A stretch of 64,000 nucleotides of DNA, from NCBI GenBank assembly GCA_016776905.1, contig JADHSM010000002.1, positions 1 through 64,000 of the forward strand, in the 5' to 3' direction. This DNA is from Planctomycetota bacterium (GTDB lineage Bacteria > Planctomycetota > UBA8108 > UBA1146). The notes beneath the pieces are model-generated. The model was not told the origin of the DNA. It ran no database searches and saw nothing but the letters and a program-made list of their open reading frames with translations. Shown here in pieces: positions 8,332-18,260 of this stretch. The translations under genes and the position numbers were made by a program. The first letter of the stretch is position 1. Every line of letters starts with the position of its first letter.

Positions 8332-10165
8332 TACTCAGAATACCTGGCCCAGATTCAACGCCTCCCGTTGATAGTGCTGCGAATCCACCGACACGAATAA
8401 AGTACTGCTCGCCTTCGGTGACCGGCAATCCACTGATCCTAGAAGTGAGGAATGGGCAAGCAATGCCATTCTCATCGAAGCCATCTCCATTACATGCTTC
8501 CTGAACCAGTTGTCCGCAACCACCGCTATAAACAACAAGGTCAGTGTCGAACGTTACGACCTTGTCACAAAGCGATAAAGTTACTGTTCCAGTGTTGGTT
8601 GCCGTGAAGTCGAACCAAATGTCGGAGAGCATCAATCCAAGGAATGTTGTGTCACAATCGATGTTGCTATATTCATCAGGAGAATCTGTCATCGAAGTCG
8701 TATCAAAAAACGTATCACCAAGACTGATTTCAATGGCACTGATACATTCATCTCCCAATATTCCTCCACCACATGTCGAGTCACTACATGGCTGTGCGCA
8801 GCCGAGGGAATCGGGTACAGGATCGAATCCGGCGAGTGGGAATGGAGCTTCTGGTGAACCGCCTCCGGTAAACAGAAAAGCCAAAAGATTAATCGCGTCA
8901 GACAAATCGAGTGAACTATCGTCATTAAAATCAGCAGCCGAAGCGCATGGCATTTCTCCAGCAACAAACAAATACTGCAGCGTTGTAATAGGATCAACCA
9001 GATTCAACTGCCCATCACTATTCACATCGCCTCGAATAAACAAGACCTCTGGAATAGGAAGAAAGATTTGGCACTCCTCAGACGTTGCCACAGAACCACC
9101 TATGGTTCCCCTGATTTGGTAGGCCAGGTTAACTCCAGAAACAGGACTTCCGTCTAGGAAAGAACTAGAACCTTCGCTGAGAATCTCAATCGAGACACCC
9201 TGACGGATAATCTCAAGCTGACTGAAAGGTAAAGGGTTCGACCAAGTGAGTAAAACGCCGGATCCACTTTGATTACAGGTTAGGCCAACAGGTGGCTCAA
9301 CTTCACCGTCTACACTGATTGAACAATTTGATAGCGGCGACTCTACACCGTTCAGAATTCCCTGAACTGAATACTCCCTAATCGAGCCAATAACTCCATC
9401 GGGGTCTTCGAACTGCCCCTCACCTGAATTTATTTCGCCGATGAGAATCCCATTGCGAATCACTTTCACCTGGTCATATGCAATTGGTTCAGACCAACTG
9501 AGATAACAAATGCTACTCGCTTCACCACAGAGTAGTTCGGTAGGTCTCGGAACATCACTAATCGTGATTTCTTCTGTATCAGTAACTGTCGGTATGATCG
9601 CACCCGCATCATTTGTGACGAGAGAGCCGAGCCACCCACAGGATAAATCTGCTTCCGGTGTCGAAAGAATCGTCTCTCCGTTGGCGGCATTCCCCACCAC
9701 TCGAAAGTATAATTTTGAAAGTGGAATTGAAGAGTCCGCGATTGCAGACTCAAAGACCAGACCCAAGCTCAGAGCTTCGTCTCCGCTCCCATCCCACCAT
9801 TGGGCACAGCCGCTGTCACCACCAGAGCCTGCGGGTTGTGGCGCATTCCACACAAGTATTTGAGGAACTGGTGAACCCGCTAAGTCGCCAGGGATCTCTA
9901 TATCCAATAGTTGCAACACAGCAGAATTCCAAGATACCGCATGCTGTAATCCACGAATCGATTGCTGCTCTGGATTGAGAATCTGTAAATCAACCTCGAA
10001 GGTTTCACCGGGAGTGAGTATCTGTTCACTGGAGACCAAATCGAGATTGATTTGCTGCCCCAGCACAGAGGAGGTGCTAGATATGCTGAAAATCACCAAC
10101 GACAAAAAAAGAATCTGTCGGAGAGACCCTGATTTAAAAAAATTCAATTTCTGATTAGGCATCAT
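8318..10165 (-). CDS. Secreted cohesin/dockerin-like repeat protein
   Basis: 615 residues, specific function unknown. A signal peptide precedes 'VLGQQ' near residue 35. Residues ~40-200 resemble a cohesin-like beta-sandwich ('PGETFEVDLQ', 'AVSWNSAVLQLLDIE'). Two fibronectin-like segments follow, each with an 'LLCGEASSI/LTCNQSGSG...W' pattern. Residues ~385-460 form a pair of dockerin-type calcium loops ('FIRGDVNSDGQLNLVD', 'ADFNDDSSLDLSDAI'). The last ~150 residues look like a pre-peptidase C-terminal-type domain. ATG 10165 has a GGGAGAAG ribosome site just upstream. It follows aconitase on the same strand after 89 bases. Such modular proteins in Planctomycetota are presumed extracellular or envelope-bound. 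Confidence 0.8.
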   Translation of the reverse strand: MMPNQKLNFFKSGSLRQILFLSLVIFSISSTSSVLGQQINLDLVSSEQILTPGETFEVDLQILNPEQQSIRGLQHAVSWNSAVLQLLDIEIPGDLAGSPVPQILVWNAPQPAGSGGDSGCAQWWDGSGDEALSLGLVFESAIADSSIPLSKLYFRVVGNAANGETILSTPEADLSCGWLGSLVTNDAGAIIPTVTDTEEITISDVPRPTELLCGEASSICYLSWSEPIAYDQVKVIRNGILIGEINSGEGQFEDPDGVIGSIREYSVQGILNGVESPLSNCSISVDGEVEPPVGLTCNQSGSGVLLTWSNPLPFSQLEIIRQGVSIEILSEGSSSFLDGSPVSGVNLAYQIRGTIGGSVATSEECQIFLPIPEVLFIRGDVNSDGQLNLVDPITTLQYLFVAGEMPCASAADFNDDSSLDLSDAINLLAFLFTGGGSPEAPFPLAGFDPVPDSLGCAQPCSDSTCGGGILGDECISAIEISLGDTFFDTTSMTDSPDEYSNIDCDTTFLGLMLSDIWFDFTATNTGTVTLSLCDKVVTFDTDLVVYSGGCGQLVQEACNGDGFDENGIACPFLTSRISGLPVTEGEQYFIRVGGFAALSTGGVESGPGILSITSD

Positions 10166-10254
10166 TCTTCTCCCGCATTATCCCCAAAACAATATGCTTC
10201 AAGGATATCACTAGAGGCGTTTTTACGAAGTCCGGATTCAGGATTTCGCTTTGT

Positions 10255-12513
10255 TCAGCCTAATGTGTTGAGTGCTGCACCCGCCCAAAACCATTTCACC
10301 TGACTTTCGCTACAGGTGTGACTGCATTCGAAGGTGTCTTCAGATCCATCTTCGTGCCTCAAGGTTACCGTCACCAAACTTCCGGGGGCCAACTCTGTCA
10401 GACCCGCTAGGCTTACAATATCCCCCTCTTTCACCTTCTCGTAATCTGAAGGATCATTAAATCTGAGAGGAAGTACGCCTTGTTTCTTGAGATTGGTTTC
10501 ATGGATTCTTGCAAATGACCTGACAATCACTGCTCCGCATCCCATGAATCGTGGGCACATGGCGGCATGTTCTCTACTCGAACCCTCGCCATAGTTTTCA
10601 TCACCGACGACTGCCCAAAATTTGCCGGAATCTCTCAGATTTGCAGCCATCTCATGAAGCGGTTTACTGGCTCCTGAATCTGTCGAGTCGTGTCCGAGGC
10701 CAGGGCTTGAATGGAATGAGTTCACAGCACCCAAAAACATATTCCTTGAGATATTTTCGAGGTGACCTCTATATTTCAACCAAGGACCCGCAGGAGAAAT
10801 ATGATCCGTCGTACACTTGCCTTTGGCTTTGAAGAGCAACGGCATTTCCGAAAGTTGAGATTCTTCCCTCGGCTGGAATGGCTTTAATAACTGTAGTCGG
10901 TCACTCGCCGGATCGACGACAACATCGACAGACGAGCCATCTTCTGGAGGAGCAATAAATCCCTCGGTATCTACCACGAATCCTTTTTCAGGGAGACTAT
11001 CGCCTGAGGGAACAGGAAGCATTACCTCACGTCCATCTGCAGTCACTACGGAATCGGTAAGAGGGTTAAAGTCTAAAGATCCAGAGATAGCAAATGCCGT
11101 CACAAGATCAGGACTCGCAATAAAAGAAAGTGTCTCAGCATTGCCGTCATTTCTTCCCGGAAAATTCCGGTTGAAAGAACTAACGATGCTATTAGACGTT
11201 CCTTTTTCTACATCACCCCTTTTCCACTGACCTATGCAGGGACCACAGGCGTTCGCGAGTACAGTGCCACCTAACTCTTCAAAAATACCTGCCTGCCCGT
11301 CTCGCTCTACAGTTTTGAAGACTTGAGTCGATCCAGGAGAGACCAGAAATTGGCTCTTTGCCTTCAGCCCCATTTCCACGGCTTCTCCCGCTATTCCGGC
11401 AGCACGATCCATATCTTCATAAGAGGAATTTGTGCAAGAACCGATCAACGCAGCACTGATGTCGAGAGGCCACCCATTCTCGCGGGCTTCTTCAGCCAAT
11501 TTTGATATCGGTCTGGCCCTATCAGGAGAATGAGGCCCCACCACGTGTGGTTCCAGAAGTGATAGATCGATCTCAAGTACTTGATCGTAATAAGTCCCTG
11601 GATCTTCTTCTACACCATCATCTGCACGCAAGAGATCTGCAAACTCTTCAGCAAGCGCGGAAACATCTTCCCGACCAGTGGACTTCAAGTAACTGGACAT
11701 GGCCTCATCGAATGGGAACACAGAACAAGTGGCGCCGATTTCGGCACCCATGTTGGTAATCGTGGCTTTTCCGGTACATGAAAGAGATCTTGCGCCAGGC
11801 CCGATGTATTCAACTATCGCACCTGTTCCACCTTTCACCGTCAATTCTCCCGCCACTTTCAGAATTACATCTTTGGCAGAAGTCCAACCATTCAGTTCGC
11901 CTTTAAGGTGAACGGCAATTGCCCCAGGCCAACGTACATTCCAAGGCAACCCTGCCATGACATCGACGGCATCTGCTCCACCAACCCCAACCGCCAACAT
12001 CCCCAAACCACCCGCATTGGGTGTGTGGCTGTCGGTGCCAATCATCAGCCCACCTGGAAATGCGTAATTTTCTAGAACAACCTGATGGATGATTCCTGAA
12101 CCCGGTTTCCAGAAACCGATTCCATATTTTTCAGAAGAGCTTTGAAGGAACCGATAAACTTCGGCATTGGTTTCTTCGGCAGCAGCAAGGTCAGAACTCG
12201 CTTCATGTTGCGCCTGAATCAGGTGATCGCAATGAACAGTAGAAGGAACCTGAACCTGATCGAGTCCTGCCTGCATAAACTGAAGAATAGCCATTTGTGC
12301 AGTGGCATCCTGCATGGCAACTCTGTCGGGGTGAAGATCACAATAGTCGGTCCTTCGTGAAGGAAGACTATCAAAATCTTTACTATCGACTTCGAGATGA
12401 GACACGAGAATCTTCTCAGCAAGGGTGAGCCCCCTGCCTAAAACATGCCTTGCACGTTCATGACGAACAGCGGCATTTTCGTAAAGATCACGAATTTTGG
12501 TAATATTCAGCAT
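10255..12513 (-). CDS. acn: Aconitate hydratase
   Basis: 752 residues, matching the length of mitochondrial-type bacterial aconitases. It interconverts citrate and isocitrate in the TCA cycle with a labile [4Fe-4S] cluster. Cluster ligands are visible as the Cys of '[11 protein letters not shown]' and the two Cys of '[11 protein letters not shown]'. The active-site segment '[14 protein letters not shown]' and the C-terminal swivel domain '[16 protein letters not shown]' are present. The frame extends to 12840, but the extra N-terminus is not family-like. ATG 12513 begins '[14 protein letters not shown]' and has an AAGGGAG site six bases upstream, so it is the start. Confidence 0.97.
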   Translation of the reverse strand: MLNITKIRDLYENAAVRHERARHVLGRGLTLAEKILVSHLEVDSKDFDSLPSRRTDYCDLHPDRVAMQDATAQMAILQFMQAGLDQVQVPSTVHCDHLIQAQHEASSDLAAAEETNAEVYRFLQSSSEKYGIGFWKPGSGIIHQVVLENYAFPGGLMIGTDSHTPNAGGLGMLAVGVGGADAVDVMAGLPWNVRWPGAIAVHLKGELNGWTSAKDVILKVAGELTVKGGTGAIVEYIGPGARSLSCTGKATITNMGAEIGATCSVFPFDEAMSSYLKSTGREDVSALAEEFADLLRADDGVEEDPGTYYDQVLEIDLSLLEPHVVGPHSPDRARPISKLAEEARENGWPLDISAALIGSCTNSSYEDMDRAAGIAGEAVEMGLKAKSQFLVSPGSTQVFKTVERDGQAGIFEELGGTVLANACGPCIGQWKRGDVEKGTSNSIVSSFNRNFPGRNDGNAETLSFIASPDLVTAFAISGSLDFNPLTDSVVTADGREVMLPVPSGDSLPEKGFVVDTEGFIAPPEDGSSVDVVVDPASDRLQLLKPFQPREESQLSEMPLLFKAKGKCTTDHISPAGPWLKYRGHLENISRNMFLGAVNSFHSSPGLGHDSTDSGASKPLHEMAANLRDSGKFWAVVGDENYGEGSSREHAAMCPRFMGCGAVIVRSFARIHETNLKKQGVLPLRFNDPSDYEKVKEGDIVSLAGLTELAPGSLVTVTLRHEDGSEDTFECSHTCSESQVKWFWAGAALNTLG

Positions 12514-12657
12514 TTTCCACTCCCTTATGCTACTTGAGAGCAACGATTCAGGGGTTATCATCCAAGTACGTTTCAGGATTCTCTTTGAACGGCCTGCCAG
12601 CATGATAATCGCTGACTTGTCCGCTCGGGAGCGATTCCGGAGCATATTCAAAGGAGT

Positions 12658-12694
12658 GGGCGGACCGCCGCAGTGACCCACTTCACATCCGCCC
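12658..12694. promoter_or_regulatory. Inverted repeat in divergent aconitase/dockerin promoter region
   Basis: Seven-base perfect arms GGGCGGA (12658-12664) and TCCGCCC (12688-12694) lie between the divergent starts at 12513 and 12737. This could be an operator or a leader hairpin. No known regulator motif was recognised, and the spacing of 23 bases is long for a single dimer site. Confidence 0.3.
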
Positions 12695-12736
12695 CCCTGC
12701 AGGGCATACGTACAGGATGTGACGAGGCAGGAGACT

Positions 12737-13597
12737 ATGACGATGCTTAGAAAACAGAACTTTACCTTCATCGACAATTTCTTGAAATGTCTTCTATTTT
12801 GCCTGATTGTTTCGTTACCAACGGGATCCGCTGAACTCAATGCTCAGTCGACCTTGCTGGATGTGGGAGAAATCTCCGTTGAACCTGGACAAGATTTCAC
12901 TTTGCCGATACTGGGAAATTGGTCCGGAAACATCGCTGGATTCAGTTTTTCAATGAGCTTTTCAGGGCCCACCCCTTTTCCACTCGAGAACATGATGATA
13001 GACGTCCAAGGAACTCTCGCAGGGGCGATTGAAGCAGAATACGTTCAAGAGCAAATCGACGACGATTCTCAAACGATCATTTGCGGAGTACTCTTCGACG
13101 CGCTCCCACCTTTCAATGGCCAAACCGTACCATCGCTGGGCTTTGCTCAGGAAATCGCATTCCTGCATGGAAACGTATCCTTGTCCGCTCCTGAATCTGT
13201 TGTCTCATTCAATCCTGAGGATGGATTTGGTAATCCTCCTATCTCGAACATGCTCGTCTTCGGGACACAATCTGTAAATGTCGAAGTCTTGCTTCCAGGA
13301 TCCATCGAAATCGTATTCCCACCCGTCCCTCAAGTATTCATTCGGGGGGACGTAAATATGGATTCTCAAGTCGATTTAGCAGACGTGATTTTTCATTTGG
13401 ATTACACGTTCTTATCAGGTCCATTACCGGCTTGCCTAGATGCCGGCGATGCAAACGATGACGGCATTTCCGACATTTCGGATGCCATATTTCTTCTCTA
13501 TTGGTTCTTTTTGGATGGACCAGGACCATGGGTCCCGTTTCCGAATCCTGGAGAAGATTTCACCAATGACTCTTTGGATTGTGAGCAGGGGCTGTAA
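12737..13597 (+). CDS. Small secreted dockerin-like protein
   Basis: 286 residues. N-terminal hydrophobic signal (about residues 15-40, '[17 protein letters not shown]'), a cohesin-like beta domain to ~195 ('[16 protein letters not shown]'), then '[21 protein letters not shown]' split over two calcium loops, the second being '[20 protein letters not shown]'. Same architecture as the first half of the protein at 8.3-10.2 kb. The frame opens at a GTG at 12719, but the ATG at 12737 has GGCAGGAG five bases upstream and is preferred. A strong hairpin terminator follows. Function unknown, probably cell-surface. Confidence 0.78.
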   Translation: MTMLRKQNFTFIDNFLKCLLFCLIVSLPTGSAELNAQSTLLDVGEISVEPGQDFTLPILGNWSGNIAGFSFSMSFSGPTPFPLENMMIDVQGTLAGAIEAEYVQEQIDDDSQTIICGVLFDALPPFNGQTVPSLGFAQEIAFLHGNVSLSAPESVVSFNPEDGFGNPPISNMLVFGTQSVNVEVLLPGSIEIVFPPVPQVFIRGDVNMDSQVDLADVIFHLDYTFLSGPLPACLDAGDANDDGISDISDAIFLLYWFFLDGPGPWVPFPNPGEDFTNDSLDCEQGL

Positions 13598-13602
13598 AGA
13601 AA

Positions 13603-13643
13603 ATCCCCGTCATGCGAAAGCAAAACGAGGATCGATCTTTTTT
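13603..13643 (+). terminator. Intrinsic terminator between convergent genes
   Basis: Arms ATCCCCGT (13603-13610) and ACGAGGAT (13625-13632) pair at 7 of 8 positions and enclose an inner TGC-GAAA-GCA tetraloop hairpin. A run of six T follows at 13638-13643. The opposite strand is also U-rich after the stem, so it may serve both convergent genes. Confidence 0.7.
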
Positions 13644-13679
13644 AAGTTGGTGAGTCTCACGGCAGGCTCGAAACCTTAG

Positions 13680-14624
13680 CTAACTCGACTCGCGAAAAAT
13701 ATCGAGAAATCTATCTTCGTATTTCTCATACAGACCTAATCGATCCAACTCTGCTTTTAATGTAGAAGCTTGAGTTCTGTCGAAATTGGCTCGCGAGAAC
13801 AGCAGTTCCAGTTCGTCAAGATCACTCTGGCTCACTTCCGATTTCGTAAGATCTTCATTGGCATAGTTTGATTCCATATGGAAATCAGAATTCAGTCCCA
13901 ATCGAATTGAGTCCCGCTGGCGAACCATACTTGCCTCCAGCTCGGAGATCTGGGCATTCAAATGGTCCAAATTCAACCTGAGGTTTACGAGTCGACAAAA
14001 TGTTTGAAGCAACATTTTTGTAGTTTTTGGATTAATCGTGTGAAGACCCCAAACAGGAATTTCCGAAGCAAGGCATGCACCCATGATGCCTTTCTCGTAT
14101 CCCGCCATGAGAGTCAGTCCGTTCAGGCCACTGATGCGTTGATCTTTTATGGGATCTATTCCCAATCGCGCGATTTCTTCTCCAAAGACACTATCGGTAG
14201 TCGCAAAAGAGACTTTGGGATCATCTTCTGGCTCAATGGCTCCTGAAATAGCAGCGAAAGTGATCACTTTCTCAATGTTAAACGTTGATAGTGCTACAGA
14301 TATTAATTTTTGGGCCAGATCCATAGATTCAGACCGTGGCTGACTCTCTGGGGTGAAAACAACCAAGTCGTGATCAGAATTTGTAACGATGATCCTAAAC
14401 AGCAATTGGGGAAGTTTCCCAGGAAAGCAAACGCCATTTTTCACTTCAATATCTTCAATATCAAAGTGATCACGTGGATCTAAAGCTGAGACGACTACCG
14501 AATTTGTAGAATTAATCAGAGTTCTCACGCATGAAGAAGCCACATTCCCCAAACCCGGCCAACCAACTACCAAGATAGGTGATTTCAAACTACCGATGGC
14601 TTGAGACAAGTTGAATGACAACAT
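13680..14624 (-). CDS. PAC2-family protein (proteasome-assembly-chaperone fold)
   Basis: 314 residues. The N-terminal ~220 residues match the PAC2 pattern seen in bacteria and archaea: 'VGWPGLGNVASSCVRTLI', then alternating beta/alpha segments, 'ISGLNGLTLMAGYEKGIMGACL' (split here: 'SGLNGLTLMAGY') and 'VWGLHTINPKTTKMLLQ'. A helical, charged tail from ~225 resembles a coiled coil. Bacterial PAC2 proteins often sit in genomes with actinobacterial-type proteasomes or ATP-grasp partners. No such gene is adjacent here, so the role is open. ATG 14624 lies just downstream of a 21-bp tandem duplication. Confidence 0.78.
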   Translation of the reverse strand: MLSFNLSQAIGSLKSPILVVGWPGLGNVASSCVRTLINSTNSVVVSALDPRDHFDIEDIEVKNGVCFPGKLPQLLFRIIVTNSDHDLVVFTPESQPRSESMDLAQKLISVALSTFNIEKVITFAAISGAIEPEDDPKVSFATTDSVFGEEIARLGIDPIKDQRISGLNGLTLMAGYEKGIMGACLASEIPVWGLHTINPKTTKMLLQTFCRLVNLRLNLDHLNAQISELEASMVRQRDSIRLGLNSDFHMESNYANEDLTKSEVSQSDLDELELLFSRANFDRTQASTLKAELDRLGLYEKYEDRFLDIFRESS

Positions 14625-14647
14625 AATGTTCCAATTTTATATAGGCA

Positions 14648-14689
14648 ACGCACATACATAACGAAATAACGCGCATACATGACGAAATA
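14648..14689. repeat. 21-bp tandem duplication upstream of PAC2 gene
   Basis: Two adjacent 21-base copies (14648-14668, 14669-14689) share 'CATACAT.ACGAAATA' and differ at two positions. They lie 24-65 bases upstream of the PAC2 start, inside a 245-base AT-rich spacer (14625-14869) with no gene. Possible operator pair or slippage product. Confidence 0.55.
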
Positions 14690-14869
14690 TTGTCATCGCA
14701 AAAAATATTTAACCGTTAATGAGTATTATAACGGCATAAATCCGTCAAGACACTCTTTGAAATCGTGTTTTATACGAAGTCTATATATCTCGGATACTTA
14801 ACGCATACTACAAGCAGATATATCGAGAACACCTTTTTTGCACTCTCTATATATCAGGAAAACTCATTT

Positions 14870-15850
14870 TTAGTTCATACTTGTCATTAATGACACCACC
14901 CAAAGGCCCAGCACCAATATCGGCCAATATGAACCAAGAACTAACTCAACTGGCTCTATTTGACCACCCGCACGGATCACCTCTTGGTGATACTTCATGA
15001 GACCGATCGCAACAGGACATATACTCCACCACCATCCCGATGAATCCATCAAGGGAGAAGACCAGCAATACCACCCATAGCCTAGCAGGGAAATTAAAGC
15101 ACTCCCTCGAAAAGCAAAGGCAAGAGTTCCAGTCGAATAGGTACCCAAGCTATTTCGGAATACAGAACCCAATCCGCTGGAGAGTTCTGAATACCTTTTC
15201 CCAATAGCCATCATCAAGGCCAAACTAAAACCGGTCATCAATAACATCGCGCTGGGATAAACACCCGAGAGTGAACAGCCTAGAATCAGCCTTAGTAGAA
15301 AAAACAGACCCAGAAAAATCACATCCAGCCAAACGACAGACCTCACCCAAACTGTGTAGATCACATTTGCGATAAAATATGTGAGTCCTATCCCTGGGAG
15401 ACTCAAAATAGTTTCTCGGAAGTCCAGATAGTTACAACCGCCGTAATAAGCCCCGAATCCCAATAGAAGCATTCCCAGAATCCCAAGAATGAAACTTAAC
15501 TTATTGGCCATACTCAAACTAACTTCACCAGAGGCGACAGGCCTGTACCTTTTCGAGGGATGCTCTGCGTCTCGATGTCGATCTTTCACATCGTTCAAAA
15601 TGTAGACCGAAGAGTTCAGAAGACAAAACCCTGACAATCCGAACAAAAAAGAAAGCGGATCTAATTCCGCCCCTGTCGCCAAAGCAAAAGGGAGAGGAAG
15701 AAAAACGAATACATTTTTTATCCAGTGGGTAACTCTTAATAGACGCAGAAAAACCCATGGAGAACGAGAGTCATTTTCGGGGAGATGTTGAGAGAGAGGC
15801 ATCAAATTCGGTTTTCTCCTTCTCCACATTTCATTGAACTGGGGTAACAT
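14870..15850 (-). CDS. UbiA-family prenyltransferase, decaprenyl-phosphate phosphoribosyltransferase-like
   Basis: 326 residues with about eight hydrophobic segments. The Asp-rich signature 'NDVKDRHRDAEHPSKRYRP' is typical of the UbiA subgroup that couples polyprenyl phosphate to phosphoribosyl diphosphate, giving a precursor for arabinose-type envelope sugars. N-terminal 'LRLLRVTHWIKNVFVF' also fits that subgroup. ATG 15850 leaves only 21 bases to the divergent queG start. Internal ATGs at 15829 and 15802 also fit, and none has a convincing ribosome site. Homogentisate- or chlorophyll-type prenyltransferases are less likely. Confidence 0.82.
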   Translation of the reverse strand: MLPQFNEMWRRRKPNLMPLSQHLPENDSRSPWVFLRLLRVTHWIKNVFVFLPLPFALATGAELDPLSFLFGLSGFCLLNSSVYILNDVKDRHRDAEHPSKRYRPVASGEVSLSMANKLSFILGILGMLLLGFGAYYGGCNYLDFRETILSLPGIGLTYFIANVIYTVWVRSVVWLDVIFLGLFFLLRLILGCSLSGVYPSAMLLMTGFSLALMMAIGKRYSELSSGLGSVFRNSLGTYSTGTLAFAFRGSALISLLGYGWYCWSSPLMDSSGWWWSICPVAIGLMKYHQEVIRAGGQIEPVELVLGSYWPILVLGLWVVSLMTSMN

Positions 15851-15871
15851 CTGATTTCGACGGAGGCTGGC

Positions 15872-16822
15872 ATGATAACCGACCCATTAGGGAGTGAGAA
15901 TTCCTCACTCAACAATCTTGACTCCTATGCTCGTGGAATCGGCTTTCATTCTCTAGGCGTTGCCAGAGCAGACCGGTCCCCCCATGCTGAAAAATTCCAA
16001 TCATGGATCGATTCAGGGATGCATGCTGATATGGAATGGTTGACCCGAAACACAGATCGTCGCCTCGATCCGAGAAAAAGCCTTCAGGCGGCAAAAAGTA
16101 TCATCATGGTGAATCTTCCTTATTCTTCGAAGTCCGACTCCCCGCCAACTGCACCAAAAATCGCCCGCTACGCCCGGGGAAGAGATTATCACAAAGTCAT
16201 GAAACCGATGCTTCAGGATCTCAGCAACCATATCTCGGAGAATGGAAAATGGAAGACTTGGTACTGTGTAGACGCCTCCCCTATCCTTGAAAGAGATTGG
16301 GCTGAAATCTCAGGTCTGGGCTGGATCGGAAAAAATGGATTAATCCTCAATAAGGAAATTGGTAGTTGGTTTTTTTTAGGTGGGATTGTCACCGATCGTA
16401 TCTTCCCAGTGACTCAGCAAATTACCGATCATTGTGGCTCATGCACTCGCTGCCTAGATGCTTGCCCGACACAAGCTATTGTAAAGCCGCGCACCATTGA
16501 TGCCCGAAAATGTATTTCATATTGGACAATAGAACATCGTGGCGATTTACCCGCAGATGCTCGACTACACAACTGGCTCTTCGGATGCGATGTGTGCCAA
16601 GAAGTATGCCCCTGGAATACTCGTCCAGGCAGAATAGACCCACCTATACACAAGGAACTTGAGCCGCGCACTCCGCCAGAATCTTCCGAGCAGGTAATAG
16701 ATGCGACTCATGAAGAATGGTTGGAGATGTTCGCTGGAACACCTGTGACCCGGACAGGCTTCACTGGATTAAAGCGAAACGCCCAACAAATTATCCAAGA
16801 GAGAAATGAGTCTCCTTCTTGA
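15872..16822 (+). CDS. queG: Epoxyqueuosine reductase
   Basis: 316 residues. Cobalamin-dependent [4Fe-4S] enzyme that reduces epoxyqueuosine to queuosine in tRNA wobble positions. Two ferredoxin-type clusters are visible: 'CGSCTRCLDACPTQ' and 'CDVCQEVCPWN'. The catalytic 'VDASPILERDWAEISGLGW' segment and 'GKNGLILN' are typical. ATG 15872 has GGAGG six bases upstream. It is slightly shorter than many QueG proteins because the C-terminal HEAT repeat is reduced. The stop overlaps the TTG start of the next gene (TTGA). Confidence 0.95.
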   Translation: MITDPLGSENSSLNNLDSYARGIGFHSLGVARADRSPHAEKFQSWIDSGMHADMEWLTRNTDRRLDPRKSLQAAKSIIMVNLPYSSKSDSPPTAPKIARYARGRDYHKVMKPMLQDLSNHISENGKWKTWYCVDASPILERDWAEISGLGWIGKNGLILNKEIGSWFFLGGIVTDRIFPVTQQITDHCGSCTRCLDACPTQAIVKPRTIDARKCISYWTIEHRGDLPADARLHNWLFGCDVCQEVCPWNTRPGRIDPPIHKELEPRTPPESSEQVIDATHEEWLEMFAGTPVTRTGFTGLKRNAQQIIQERNESPS

Positions 16823-17451
16823 TACTGCTCTCGTCACCTCGAACAATTTTTAACGCTGGAATGTTATTCCATCTCATCATTGCCACTGTAGCAGTGATCT
16901 CGATATTGCTTCTAAAAGGCCTAAACTTCTTCAGTTTTCAAAGCCTCGCAAACCTCACGACATCTCTGCTGATCGGTGCCGGTATTGGTCTCTGTTTCCA
17001 GATTTGTTACCGATCTATATCGCAACGCTTCAGTTGGACTTCAAAAATGGATTCTCACTTAGCAGTACACTTTGAAGGAATGGTGATCGGAGAAATTTTC
17101 TTCCTGGCTCTGATTTCGTCTATCTCTGAAGAACTCTTGTTTCGAGCACTCATTCAGCCCTATTTAGGACTATGGCTCACGAGTCTTCTTTTTGGTCTCG
17201 CACATTGGACCGGAAAACGAGAATTGTTGGTTTGGCCATTTTTGGCTTTCTTCGCAGGACTCATGCTCGGTGGGCTGTCGGAACAGCCTGCAATTGGAGT
17301 GACCGGGGCCACTTCCGCTCACTTCATCATCAACTTCTTAGGTTTATGGCATCTTTCGAAAGCCCGAAAGAATTCGGCGCTGAAAACTTTCTCCAGTGAC
17401 GAGAACCCGATTCCTGATCCCACTTCGCCTCGAGAAATCGAAGACCGATAA
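16819..17451 (+). CDS. CPBP-family intramembrane protease (Abi/Rce1-like)
   Basis: 210 residues, mainly membrane. The family motifs are present: Glu-Glu in 'SEELLFRALI', 'FGLAHW' (FxxxH) and 'SAHFIINF' (HxxxN). Such enzymes cleave prenylated or otherwise membrane-bound substrates. The substrate is unknown. The TTG start at 16819 overlaps the queG stop. ATG 16861 is an alternative that would drop 14 residues. The Ser/Pro-rich C-terminal tail is probably cytosolic. Confidence 0.8.
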   Translation: MILLSSPRTIFNAGMLFHLIIATVAVISILLLKGLNFFSFQSLANLTTSLLIGAGIGLCFQICYRSISQRFSWTSKMDSHLAVHFEGMVIGEIFFLALISSISEELLFRALIQPYLGLWLTSLLFGLAHWTGKRELLVWPFLAFFAGLMLGGLSEQPAIGVTGATSAHFIINFLGLWHLSKARKNSALKTFSSDENPIPDPTSPREIEDR

Positions 17452-17769
17452 ATCAAGCTCTTGGCTGGACCTCTTCCAGACGTTTCTAAAATGTCTAGAT
17501 ATCGCCAAAGGAGTCTATTTCCAGACATTTAGACAGATGGTCGTCGGTTGACAGCACCCCTATTTCCGAACACGATATAAGGGCATTGGTGGGGCGAGCC
17601 AACGACCTCCCGATTGCCTGATAACAAGGCAAGTTGCCAGGTTCACTTCCTTTCATGCAGACATCTTTCCCGAGGCTTTTCGTCCGGGATCTTTGACGAG
17701 CTTTAAAGAGAAAAAACCATACAGGTAATGCAAGCGGGCTTTGAGTAAGAAGAACAAGGTGGGGGTTTC
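17452..17769. other. 318-base gene-free spacer with inverted repeat
   Basis: No convincing ORF. Near-palindromic arms TCTAAAATGTCT (17485-17496) and AGACATTTAGAC (17523-17534) lie 34-83 bases after the CPBP stop. They could be a terminator without a strong U-tract or an operator for the rhodanese gene. The rest shows no recognisable element apart from the GGTGGGGG ribosome site before 17770. Confidence 0.45.
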
Positions 17770-18168
17770 ATGGTCATCAAACGTATCGATCCAGACAAAG
17801 CGCACGATCTGCTTCAATCGGATCAGGGGTTCACATATCTCGATGTCCGTATGCCTGAAGAATTTGTGGAAGGTCATGTTCCCGACTCCAGAAACATTCC
17901 AGTCATGATTCGTGGAGAAGGCGGAGTCGGCCTTCGTATGAATCCGGAGTTTTCTGAGGTTGTCGATCAGGAATTTAAAGCCGATTCAAAAATCATTCTG
18001 GGTTGCCAAAAAGGCGGCCGCTCGCAAAAGGCAGCGGATATCCTCTCAGATAAAGGCTATACGAATCTTCACGACATGCGTGGAGGATTCATAGGTGAAA
18101 CGGACGTCCTTGGAAATGTGACATTTCCTGGTTGGCACTCAAGAGGCTTACCGACGACTCGCCAATAG
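17770..18168 (+). CDS. Single-domain rhodanese-like sulfurtransferase
   Basis: 132 residues, one rhodanese domain. The active loop 'CQKGGRS' gives catalytic Cys79 and Arg84, the C-x4-R geometry of active single-domain sulfurtransferases. 'YLDVRMPEEFVEGHVPDSRNIP' (read in two parts, 'YLDVRMPEEF' and 'GHVPDSRNIP') is the classic N-terminal motif. No signal peptide, so cytosolic. ATG 17770 follows a GGTGGGGG ribosome site. Physiological sulfur donor and acceptor are unknown. Confidence 0.9.
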   Translation: MVIKRIDPDKAHDLLQSDQGFTYLDVRMPEEFVEGHVPDSRNIPVMIRGEGGVGLRMNPEFSEVVDQEFKADSKIILGCQKGGRSQKAADILSDKGYTNLHDMRGGFIGETDVLGNVTFPGWHSRGLPTTRQ

Positions 18169-18200
18169 TCTCGAAGGAATACTTTCATATTGCTAGAGCT

Positions 18201-18260
18201 CTGTTCTAGTTTGATCTGCTCTAGTTTGATCTGCTCTAGTTTGATCTGCTCTAGTTTGAT
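18201..18260. repeat. Four tandem 15-bp repeats between convergent genes
   Basis: CTGCTCTAGTTTGAT occurs at 18216, 18231 and 18246, preceded by a copy at 18201 with one change (CTGTTC). The last copy contains the stop codon of the SDR gene on the - strand. The unit length is a multiple of three, and read on that strand each unit repeats an in-frame TAG, so copy number would not alter the protein. Probably replication slippage. Could affect mRNA 3' ends. Confidence 0.9.

Noticed and set aside
8544-9122. 192-codon + strand ORF
   Set aside because: Antisense to the dockerin-like protein. Low-complexity Ser-rich translation.
12514-12840. 109-residue N-terminal extension of aconitase with a signal-like stretch
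   Set aside because: Not family-like, overlaps the divergent gene, and a strong ribosome site precedes ATG 12513.
18201-18260. CRISPR-like repeat (also considered at 50865 and 59586)
   Set aside because: Units of 12-15 bp are directly adjacent with no spacers, and there are no cas genes.
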